The position numbers were made by a program, and so were the translations under genes. From the NCBI GenBank assembly GCA_030151135.1, contig JASLEQ010000643.1, positions 1 through 6,429 on the forward strand: a stretch of 6,429 nucleotides of DNA, written 5' to 3'. The DNA is from Candidatus Sulfotelmatobacter sp. Lineage in GTDB: Bacteria > Acidobacteriota > Terriglobia > Terriglobales > SbA1. Below the pieces are notes generated by a model, which worked only from the letters and a program-made list of their open reading frames with translations, searched no databases and was not told the DNA's origin. Within the stretch, counting starts at the first letter, position 1. Every line of letters starts with the position of its first letter. This document shows, piece by piece, positions 1 through 6,229 of the stretch.

Positions 1-1797
1 ACAACATCCAATCCCAAAAAACTCACCAGCCTTTCCACCGAGGCCGACAACGCCAAGTGGGCACCTGATTCGAAGTCGATCGTCTTCACCTCCGACGTCT
101 ATCCCGATTGCCCGGCCATCACCTCTGACGGCGCAGGCGACAAGTGCAATGCCGACCGCGACAAAACAAAAGCCGACAGCAAGGTCAAGGCACAGATCTT
201 CACCAGCCTGATGTACCGCCACTGGAATCACTTCAACACCGACAAGCGCACGCACCTCTTCCTCGTCAACGTGGCCAGCGGCGCCGTGCGTGACCTTGTG
301 CCGAACCATCCCAAAGACGTGCCGCCCGACTATCCGACCGATCCGCTTGGCTGCGGCTGCGCCTTCTCGCCCGATGCGAAGGAACTCGCGCTGGTGATGA
401 AGGAAGTGCCCGAGGAGGCAACGAGCACCAACTCCGACATCTACACCCTCGACCTCACCAATCCAAACGCCAAGCCGGTGAAGGTGAGCACGAGTGAGGG
501 CGGCGATATGAGTCCGGCCTACTCGCCGGATGGGAAGTATCTGGCGTGGCGCTCGCAGGCCTGCGCCGGCTACGAAGGCGACAAGTTCCGTCTGCTCCTC
601 TACGACCGCGCAACGAAGATCGAGAAGGATTTGCTTGAAGACTTTAAATTTGATAACTGGGTCGACGAGTTCGCGTGGGACGGTCCCGAGGCAGTTCTGT
701 TCGTCTCTGGCGAAAAGGGCGAAACCGTGTTTTATCGGACTAACGTCACTGGCGACGATCTCCACCGATACGGAAAAGCAGCGGGCGAATGGAGTAGCCC
801 AAAAATGATTGACATGAACGGGACGCCGTTCATAGTCGGCACGTTAGTTCGGGTTGACCTTCCAGCTGAAGTCGCTCTCGGGAATGTCTTCGAGATGGAC
901 GACGCCACAGTCAAGGTTCACGCCCTGGCCAACGGCCCAGCTGAGAACGTAACCTCCAAGACCTACGAGCCCCAACAACTCACCCACCTCAACGACACCC
1001 TCCTCGCCCAACTCGACCTGCCCAAGATGGAATCCTTCTGGTTCCCCGCCGCCGACGGCACCAAGGTCCAGGGCTTTCTCATCAGGCCCCCCGCCTTCGA
1101 CCCCAACAAGAAATATCCCGTAAAGTTCCTAATCCACGGCGGCCCCCAAGGCGCCTGGGGAGACGACTGGTCCTACCGCTGGAATCCCGAACTCTTCGCC
1201 GCGAACGGATACGTGGTCATCATGATCAACTTCCACGGCTCAACCGGATACGGACAGAAGTTCATTGACGCCATCAACGGCGACTGGGGCGGAGCTCCCT
1301 TCGACGACCTGATGGCGGGCCTCGACTATGCCGAGAAGGCGTATCCGTTCATCGACAAGAACAGCGAGTGCGCGCTCGGCGCCAGCTATGGCGGATACAT
1401 GGCCAACTGGATCCTCGGCCACACCGACCGCTTCAAGTGCATCGTGACCCACGACGGCATGTTCAACGCTGAGTCCGCCTGGGGCACCACCGAAGAACTC
1501 TGGTTCAATAACTGGGAGTTCAAAGGCGCTCCCTACGAAAATCGTGAGAGTTACATTTTGTGGTCGCCGCACCAGTATGCGAAGAATTTTAAAACGCCAA
1601 CCCTCGTCATCCACGGACAGCGCGACTATCGCCTGGACGTCAGCGAAGGCCTGCAATTGTTCACGACACTACAAATGGAAGGTGTCCCCTCAGAAATGCT
1701 TTACTTCCCCGACGAAGGCCACTGGGTTATGAAGCCGCAAAATTCACAGCTCTGGTACAAGACGGTAAACGATTGGGTCGATCGCTGGACAAAATAA
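1..1797 (+). CDS. S9 family serine peptidase, DPP5-like (5' end truncated by window)
   Basis: This gene encodes a prolyl-oligopeptidase-family (S9, probably S9C/dipeptidyl-peptidase-5-like) enzyme that would cleave short peptides, probably in the periplasm. The frame is open from base 1, so 598 residues of the C-terminal part are present and the true start lies upstream; the internal ATG at 211 is not a convincing start. Window codons 1 to about 320 are WD/TolB-like beta-propeller repeats (for example SPDGKYLAWRS). Codons about 335-598 form the alpha/beta hydrolase. Visible motifs are HGGPQGAW (codons 379-386, oxyanion region), the nucleophile elbow GASYGGY with Ser at codon 462 (1384-1386), Asp at codon 542 in HGQRDYR (1624-1626), and His at codon 574 in DEGHWV (1720-1722). 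The triad is therefore complete. The ending, KPQNSQLWYKTVNDWVDRW, is typical of DPP5-like enzymes. The usual 'DYRVP' reads DYRLD here. It converges on the minus-strand operon. Family assignment is secure; substrate preference is inferred. Confidence 0.93.
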   Translation, partial: TTSNPKKLTSLSTEADNAKWAPDSKSIVFTSDVYPDCPAITSDGAGDKCNADRDKTKADSKVKAQIFTSLMYRHWNHFNTDKRTHLFLVNVASGAVRDLVPNHPKDVPPDYPTDPLGCGCAFSPDAKELALVMKEVPEEATSTNSDIYTLDLTNPNAKPVKVSTSEGGDMSPAYSPDGKYLAWRSQACAGYEGDKFRLLLYDRATKIEKDLLEDFKFDNWVDEFAWDGPEAVLFVSGEKGETVFYRTNVTGDDLHRYGKAAGEWSSPKMIDMNGTPFIVGTLVRVDLPAEVALGNVFEMDDATVKVHALANGPAENVTSKTYEPQQLTHLNDTLLAQLDLPKMESFWFPAADGTKVQGFLIRPPAFDPNKKYPVKFLIHGGPQGAWGDDWSYRWNPELFAANGYVVIMINFHGSTGYGQKFIDAINGDWGGAPFDDLMAGLDYAEKAYPFIDKNSECALGASYGGYMANWILGHTDRFKCIVTHDGMFNAESAWGTTEELWFNNWEFKGAPYENRESYILWSPHQYAKNFKTPTLVIHGQRDYRLDVSEGLQLFTTLQMEGVPSEMLYFPDEGHWVMKPQNSQLWYKTVNDWVDRWTK

Positions 1798-1814
1798 CCC
1801 CACCGTCCGTGTGG

Positions 1815-1928
1815 CGCGGGCGCCCCCGCCCGCGTTCGTCCCAGAGGGACGATTGCCGATATCCCGCCAATTCCGCTGGCGGGGAATCTGCCTTTACCCG
1901 AACCACGCGCCGGAGGTTCGCCTGAACC
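1815..1928. repeat. Cluster of consecutive inverted repeats (REP-like / possible bidirectional terminator)
   Basis: Several perfect inverted repeats follow each other in the gap between the two converging genes. They are an 8-bp stem CGCGGGCG/CGCCCGCG with a CCCC loop (1815-1834), a 6-bp stem CGTCCC/GGGACG with an AGA loop (1837-1851), a 7-bp stem CCCGCCA/TGGCGGG with a 7-base loop (1863-1883), and a 6-bp stem CGAACC/GGTTCG with a 10-base loop (1899-1920). The last competes with GGTTC/GAACC (1915-1928). No stem is followed by a T-run, so none is a canonical intrinsic terminator. The clustering resembles REP/BIME-type interspersed palindromes. Stabilising or ending both converging transcripts is a plausible role, but inferred. 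The rest of the gap (1929-2040) shows no gene or clear signal. Confidence 0.6.
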
Positions 1929-2040
1929 CCCACGCCTGAATCACATAGATACTCCGGCTCACCGCATCCCGCCCCTCCTGTACCAACCGCAACGGATGTC
2001 TCGCTGGCGTGGCCTCATTCCCTGGTGATCCTGTTCCGCT

Positions 2041-5001
2041 CTATGGCAGCACTTGTAGCGGAAAATCCAGCATCCCTCCCGCTCCATCCGTGACTGCTAC
2101 GTCAACTTCGAATGGCGGACTGAAACCACTGCTTGGCGGAACAATGCTGGCCAAACCATTGACGTCTGTCGTAGTGCTGTTTTGCAGGACTTCGAGAATC
2201 ACGGGCATCCCCGAGTCGCCGCCGTTTCCGGATCCCTGCGGCCGCAATACCGTCGTCAAGAAACTAAGCGGCGCGCCCATTACTGGATCGAAACCCGCAT
2301 CCGTCACTCGCACCACCACCGGCTGAAACGCCGGTCCAGTTGAGATCTGCCCTTGCCCGGCCACTGGACGCAAGACCTGTTGCCCCAGTGGAACTACGTA
2401 CGCGTTAAATGGAGCGCAAGGCGAAGACGATGCCACACACGCTACAACTTCCACCTGCGACAAAATCTGGCTCACCGTCAGGGACACGGTCGCGTAGCCG
2501 TTCACGTTCGTCTGCGCCGTCCCCGCGCTCAGAGACCCTGTTCCATATGCCAACACGAAACTCACCTGGGCATTGCTTTGTGGCGACCCGTTGCTCAACA
2601 CGCGTGCGGTAATTGGCAGGCTCAGGGTTGCGCCTTGCGACGTCCACACATTCGCCGTCGTCAATCCAATATCGGTTGTGTGCTCAATCGCATTCAGCGC
2701 AACGCTCACCGATTTCACGGGACTGTACACGCCCGGTGCAAGCGTCCCTGTGATCGTCACTACGCCGCTGGCCGTCGGTGTCGCCCACGTCGAGGCGTTT
2801 CCCCCTTCATCCGTGCTGACCGAGCATACGGATGCCCCGCCGCACGCCGAAAGCTGTACGGTACCCGGGGCACTCCATCCCACCGTGGCGCCCGGCACCG
2901 GAGTTACTCCGTCGGAAGTGACGACTCGCACGCTGATCGGAATTATCGACGGTACTCCCACGGTCACCGGCGGGCCCGACCCTGAAATCGACAGGATCTT
3001 GTCGGTCGATGCTGCTCCGTAGGTTAGGGCGCCGCTTATAGACGTCGAGGCTCCGCTCACCGGATCGCTGATCGCAATATTCTGCGTGCCATCGGGATGC
3101 GGCGACGCCGCCAGTGTCATTTGCGTAGCGCTCACCGCCAGCTGCGTAGCGCTCGTTGCTCCAATTGCGGCTGCCATGCCCGTCCCGAATCCTGTTCCTT
3201 GCACTACAATCGGCGCGCCAGTCACGGGAATACGCGCCGGGGAGATCGAGTCGGCGTAGAGCAAGTGCGCATGAAAATGATAATCCGGCCGCCCGTCTCC
3301 TCTCACATCCGAAATTCCGACCAGGAAGTTGCCCGACGCATTGAATACCGCATCCAGTCGCGTCATCCCAAATGGCAGCTGGTTGAACGGGGATGAGGTA
3401 TACGCCGGAGGCGCGGTTCCGGGCAAATCCCCCGCAGGCCAGATTCCGACTACCGGCTGCGTCTTCGCTTCAGTGGCCGCTCCCGTCTGGTCCAGTGCAG
3501 TCACAGCGATCGACATGGTCCGGTTCGCTTGCGCCGCTAACAAAAAATACTGCACGTCTCCGGGGTGGTTGAACGATGAATCCCAGTCCCCACTCTGGGG
3601 CAAAGCCGCGGGAGACGTCCATGACGACGTCGGCTCCGGCAAGGCCTCTGCGCTGCCGCTCATCAGGATGTCTTGCTCCAGATCTCCTCCCGCACTGACC
3701 GTCACAACCATGGGCGAAATGCTTCCTGAGGGCGCAACCGGACCCGGCGCGTACGGTCCCACCCCCTCCGACCAGATCGGATCCAGCCCCTCTACGCTCA
3801 GTTGATATTGCGCGCCAGTCCCCGGCGGCTCGAGACCCGCGAGATCGAAGAATCCTTCCACGCTTGGATCCGTCGATCCCCAATCTGAAAACGGGTTTCC
3901 AAACACATCCGCCATTCCCGTAATCGGGTTGCCCTCGTTTCCGCTGAACAGAAATCCCGACACCGACGACATCGAATATCGATCGGAAGGTTCTCCCGTG
4001 CCCGGATCGATCCACCGCGCTACAACATTCGCTCCCTGCATCGGGCTGGTGCGGTTTCCGTTCGCATCCGTGAAGTAGACCGACCCGTGAATCCGCGCGG
4101 TCGTCGATGAAAAAATCTGCTTGCCGTAATACCCCGAAATGTTTTGTGCGGTCACCGGATACAGCCGCGATACCGCCGCTGCATCGTCCATCGATAATTG
4201 ATAAGGATTCGCATAGCACAGCGTGATCGGCACGCAGTTATATAAATCCATGTAATGCATCACGGGGAAGCCGGCATAGTCATCGCTCGTGGGGTGCGGC
4301 TTGCCCGTCTGCACGTTCAGGTTTAGCTGCGACCAGCCCACCCCGAGCACATTCCCGATCACCCGCACCAGGCGGTACTCCACGTCATTCAATTGCGACG
4401 ATTGTTGGGCGCACTGCCCATTCACTACGATCAGAGCATGCTGGTAGGAAGCGAATGTGCCGTAATTGTCGTCGCCTCCGAATACCGCATTGGAGAAGCA
4501 TTCGCTCGCGGCCCCGGCCCCCTCGCCCAGCAGTGCGTTGGTCACCGATCCGTCATAGTCATAGACGATCCCGACTGGCGTCCCCGCGGCCGTCGGCTGG
4601 ATGTCCGCCGGCATCGAAATCGATCCATCGCCGTTCACCGTGACATTGGTCCCATTCACATCCTCGTCGAGCGATCCCCCGCTTTGCGCGGTCACCGCCG
4701 CTGTCGGCACCGAAGTCCACACGCCGAACGCCCCCGCCACAAAGCTGTTTGCCGCACCGTTCGCCAGGATCGGGCTCAAATTCCCCTGATCTGTGTAATA
4801 CGTGATGACTCCTTGCGGCCAGATCAGAGGCTGCCCTGTGACGCTCGGATCGAAATAACTCGATCCCGCAACACGGTTTGGACCTCCCGCCCGGCAAACC
4901 ACCGCCCCACCCAGAATCATCCATGCAGCCAGGGCCAGCCTGAGGAGGACCGGGCGAGTTGTACATGCCACGCAGTTTTTCATGGTCACATTCGTCCGCA
5001 C
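2041..5001 (-). CDS. Secreted multidomain protein: catalytically dead matrixin-like head, carboxypeptidase-regulatory-like, PPC-like, IPT/TIG and three Ig-like domains
   Basis: This encodes a 986-residue exported protein of unknown exact role. Residues 1-38 form a signal peptide (hydrophobic about 19-35, likely cut after A38; the residues before C36 are not a good lipobox). Residues about 60-282 follow the matrixin/metzincin layout: WPQGVITYYTD and the VAGAFGVW helix at the start, a zinc-helix equivalent RVIGNVLGVGWS (213-224), a Met-turn-like FPVMHYMDL (245-253), and LSMDDAAAVSRLYP (269-282). The zinc ligands and catalytic Glu are absent. Residues about 300-445 resemble a carboxypeptidase-regulatory-like domain, about 466-582 a pre-peptidase-C-terminal-like beta-sandwich, 585-661 an IPT/TIG domain (QGTGFGTG), and about 675-770, 783-870 and 875-986 Big_1-type Ig-like domains. 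The first two Ig-like domains carry cysteine pairs (C720/C726, C855/C862). The start is GTG at 5001, because AGGAGG sits 7 bases upstream; the ATG at 4983 would be 25 bases away. No anchor, sortase or autotransporter end is visible. A binding or scaffold role outside the cell is inferred. Confidence 0.9.
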   Translation of the reverse strand: MRTNVTMKNCVACTTRPVLLRLALAAWMILGGAVVCRAGGPNRVAGSSYFDPSVTGQPLIWPQGVITYYTDQGNLSPILANGAANSFVAGAFGVWTSVPTAAVTAQSGGSLDEDVNGTNVTVNGDGSISMPADIQPTAAGTPVGIVYDYDGSVTNALLGEGAGAASECFSNAVFGGDDNYGTFASYQHALIVVNGQCAQQSSQLNDVEYRLVRVIGNVLGVGWSQLNLNVQTGKPHPTSDDYAGFPVMHYMDLYNCVPITLCYANPYQLSMDDAAAVSRLYPVTAQNISGYYGKQIFSSTTARIHGSVYFTDANGNRTSPMQGANVVARWIDPGTGEPSDRYSMSSVSGFLFSGNEGNPITGMADVFGNPFSDWGSTDPSVEGFFDLAGLEPPGTGAQYQLSVEGLDPIWSEGVGPYAPGPVAPSGSISPMVVTVSAGGDLEQDILMSGSAEALPEPTSSWTSPAALPQSGDWDSSFNHPGDVQYFLLAAQANRTMSIAVTALDQTGAATEAKTQPVVGIWPAGDLPGTAPPAYTSSPFNQLPFGMTRLDAVFNASGNFLVGISDVRGDGRPDYHFHAHLLYADSISPARIPVTGAPIVVQGTGFGTGMAAAIGATSATQLAVSATQMTLAASPHPDGTQNIAISDPVSGASTSISGALTYGAASTDKILSISGSGPPVTVGVPSIIPISVRVVTSDGVTPVPGATVGWSAPGTVQLSACGGASVCSVSTDEGGNASTWATPTASGVVTITGTLAPGVYSPVKSVSVALNAIEHTTDIGLTTANVWTSQGATLSLPITARVLSNGSPQSNAQVSFVLAYGTGSLSAGTAQTNVNGYATVSLTVSQILSQVEVVACVASSSPCAPFNAYVVPLGQQVLRPVAGQGQISTGPAFQPVVVRVTDAGFDPVMGAPLSFLTTVLRPQGSGNGGDSGMPVILEVLQNSTTTDVNGLASIVPPSSGFSPPFEVDVAVTDGAGGMLDFPLQVLP

Positions 5002-5003
5002 GC

Positions 5004-5618
5004 TTAATCCTCCTCACTGGCCCGCCGCACCGCCAAGGCGAAATCGCTGAAAAGCACTCGCGACCTCCCACCAAGGACGGAATCTGTTTGGAAAGCCGAA
5101 ACTTGTTCTGCGTCGAGTAGCACCTGTCCCCGCGCATCCATTGCGAAGCGTCCCATTCTGCCCCCCACCCAACTCGTCAACCCCAACTTGCTCGTTGGAT
5201 ACAAGAACAGCATCACCCTCTCGCCACGCCGGTATTGCTGTCCCGACGACCACAATCCGAGCCATTGCGATATCGTCAGATCCTCGCCTTGAGTCACTCC
5301 CCGGATGGCGTTCTCCACATGAAACGTCACCATCACCATCGCCACAGTTTCTCCGGGGCGCGCAGGCCTCTGCTCGACCCGAATCACTGTCCCCGAGAAG
5401 ATCATCCCCGCTGCGCGAGAAAATGCAGGCAGCCCTCGCGTTCCCGTACCCGTCACCGGGAATCGTGGAAAGTGCCTCACCGGCTGGCCCAGACGGGGCG
5501 CTCCCACTTCCTTTTCAGGGACCAATCGAAGCGGCTCGCGCGGGGCTACGCTCTGTGCCAACGCGCTATTCGCCAAAAAAGACAGAACGAGCAGAAACCA
5601 TGCCCATCTCCCAATCAT
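5004..5618 (-). CDS. Secreted small protein with TIMP/NTR-like (OB-fold) pattern, first gene of operon
   Basis: This encodes a 204-residue exported protein. Residues 1-21 are a clear signal peptide (WAWFLLVLSFLANSALA, cut before Q22). A low-complexity Pro/Arg-rich linker runs to about 65. The core, residues about 68-165, reads AGMIFSGTVIRVEQ, then VMVTFHVENAIRGV, LTISQW, and YRRGERVMLFLYP, followed by GRFAMDARGQVLL. This order (a 'source of G-T-V' strand, a 'V-T-F-x-V-E-x-x-x-x-G' strand, then 'G-E-R-x-x-x-F-L') is the pattern of bacterial TIMP/NTR-like OB-fold proteins. The protein has no cysteine at all, so it lacks the N-terminal Cys that animal TIMPs use to chelate zinc. The ATG at 5616-5618 is preceded by GAGGT with a 6-base spacer. 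The gene ends two bases before the pseudo-matrixin gene, so the two are almost certainly co-transcribed. The gene and export are well supported; the fold call is moderate and the function unknown. Confidence 0.85.
   Translation of the reverse strand: MIGRWAWFLLVLSFLANSALAQSVAPREPLRLVPEKEVGAPRLGQPVRHFPRFPVTGTGTRGLPAFSRAAGMIFSGTVIRVEQRPARPGETVAMVMVTFHVENAIRGVTQGEDLTISQWLGLWSSGQQYRRGERVMLFLYPTSKLGLTSWVGGRMGRFAMDARGQVLLDAEQVSAFQTDSVLGGRSRVLFSDFALAVRRASEED
5009..5014 (-). promoter_or_regulatory. Shine-Dalgarno AGGAGG for the 986-residue gene, inside the preceding gene's last codons
   Basis: On the minus strand AGGAGG lies 7 bases before the GTG at 5001. The same bases encode part of the final Ser-Glu-Glu-Asp of the upstream gene, whose TAA (5004-5006) is two bases before that GTG. 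This fixes the start of the downstream gene and suggests translational coupling. Confidence 0.85.
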
Positions 5619-5624
5619 GGGGAG

Positions 5625-5630
5625 ACCTCA
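5625..5630 (-). promoter_or_regulatory. Shine-Dalgarno TGAGGT for the TIMP-like gene
   Basis: TGAGGT on the minus strand sits 6 bases before the ATG at 5618. It supports this start, which also gives a complete signal peptide. Confidence 0.6.
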
Positions 5631-5701
5631 ATCTCTAAAATTCTGCTCGGAGGAAGCTCGGGGAAACGCGCTCAGACTACGCCGAGCGCAAAATCGAAAT
5701 C

Positions 5702-5717
5702 AGTGATACCCATCACA
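5702..5717 (-). promoter_or_regulatory. CRP/FNR-family-like operator upstream of the minus-strand operon
   Basis: The minus strand reads TGTGA-N6-TCACT, one base from the classical CRP consensus TGTGA-N6-TCACA, inside a perfect GTGAT/ATCAC dyad (5703-5716). It is centred about 91 bases upstream of the operon's first ATG. A weak sigma70-like promoter can be drawn over it: TTGTGA (5718-5713), a 17-base spacer, and GATTTT (5695-5690). If that promoter is real, the dyad overlaps its -35 region, which would fit repression better than activation. The dyad is seen directly; its role is inferred and the regulator is unknown. Confidence 0.35.
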
Positions 5718-5721
5718 AATG

Positions 5722-5744
5722 CCGCTCACAGCGGAAATTTTTTT
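5722..5744 (+). other. Short hairpin followed by a T-run (A-run on the minus strand)
   Basis: CCGCT/AGCGG (5722-5734, loop CAC) is followed by AAA and then seven Ts. Read on the plus strand it looks like a weak intrinsic terminator, although no plus-strand gene lies directly upstream. Read on the minus strand it puts an A-tract just upstream of the candidate operon promoter, where an UP-like element could sit. Neither reading is proven. Confidence 0.25.
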
Positions 5745-5855
5745 CGCGAGTCGCCCATTATGGGAATTGCCGGACGCACCATCCACTTCAACAACACCAC
5801 GCCAAACCACGCCAGTGGTAGCCGTTGTGCCAGCCATCAAACGAATCTCGTTCGA

Positions 5856-6080
5856 ATGAACGCCACCGGCCATAGCTCGGAATCCCTCGCGGATCAGTTA
5901 TCTAAGGCCGAAAATACGCAAAAGATCAAGGAATTGATCATGCTTCTGGAAGAGGCGATCTTCAATCGCCAGCAGGAGCTTGCCCTGCTCGACGACCACG
6001 CAGGAACAACGCTGAGAAAAGCTTTGGAACTCATGCTCAATCTGAAGATCACCAGGCTCGGATTCCCCGACATCCGCTGA
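5856..6080 (+). CDS. Small helical protein of unknown function
   Basis: The reading frame gives a 74-residue protein from the ATG at 5856. It is cysteine-free and strongly helical in character: residues about 11-46 (SLADQLSKAENTQKIKELIM and on through LLEEAIFNRQQELA) have heptad-like spacing of Leu/Ile, and a second Leu-rich helix follows at about 52-65 (TLRKALELMLNLKI). It resembles in style the short, Lys/Glu-rich helical proteins common in acidobacteria, but I do not recognise a named family. The start is uncertain because neither this ATG nor the in-frame ATG at 5760 (which would give 106 residues with an unconvincing N-terminus) has a Shine-Dalgarno sequence. It lies between the divergent operon and the kinase gene. 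No membrane segment or signal peptide is visible. Confidence 0.6.
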   Translation: MNATGHSSESLADQLSKAENTQKIKELIMLLEEAIFNRQQELALLDDHAGTTLRKALELMLNLKITRLGFPDIR

Positions 6081-6216
6081 AAATTTACTCCTCCGACTTC
6101 CATCCCGGTCGATGACGCGGGTGAAGGCGCATCGGAAAAAAGAACCTCACGGCATTCTCCTCTGCTGGCGTGCGTCAGCCCTAAAGGTTTAGCCGCGTTT
6201 CACCGATATGTTTTCT

Positions 6217-6222
6217 GGAGGT
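6217..6222 (+). promoter_or_regulatory. Shine-Dalgarno GGAGGT for the uridine-kinase-like gene
   Basis: GGAGGT lies 7 bases before the GTG at 6230. That GTG opens directly onto a P-loop kinase N-terminus, so the site decides the start. The rest of the upstream gap (6081-6216) shows only a weak 6-bp hairpin (6164-6179) and no recognisable gene. Confidence 0.8.
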
Positions 6223-6229
6223 CGCGAAC

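Noticed and set aside
1240..1656. Minus-strand frame of 138 codons opposite the S9 catalytic domain.
   Set aside because: It overlaps the catalytic triad region of a real gene and has no recognisable features of its own.
2573..3022. Open plus-strand frame opposite the 986-residue gene (also others at 2009-2326, 2353-2985, 3329-3805 and 4393-5007).
   Set aside because: These frames lie antisense to a well-supported gene with recognisable domains. They have low-complexity Pro/Arg/Thr-rich translations and no domain or ribosome binding site, as expected for shadows in GC-rich DNA.
3263..3280. HFHAH motif (residues 575-579 of the 986-residue protein) as a replacement metal site.
   Set aside because: It lies in a predicted beta-strand of the PPC-like domain, with no helix or acidic partner in a metalloprotease-like arrangement. 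It is far from the matrixin-like head.
5235..5855. Long N-terminal extension of the small plus-strand gene, giving 281 residues from 5235.
   Set aside because: The first 380 bases are antisense to the TIMP-like gene and translate to Arg/His/Ser-rich sequence without domains. Only the C-terminal part after 5856 looks like a protein.
5849..5862. CGTTC-GAAT-GAACG as a LexA-type operator.
   Set aside because: The half-sites are in the opposite order to the Gram-positive-type LexA box (GAAC-N4-GTTC), and the site overlaps a start codon without other SOS context.
6164..6179. Hairpin GCTGGC/GTCAGC as a terminator of the small gene.
   Set aside because: It has only six pairs, one a G-U, and no T-run follows; it is not distinguishable from chance in GC-rich DNA.
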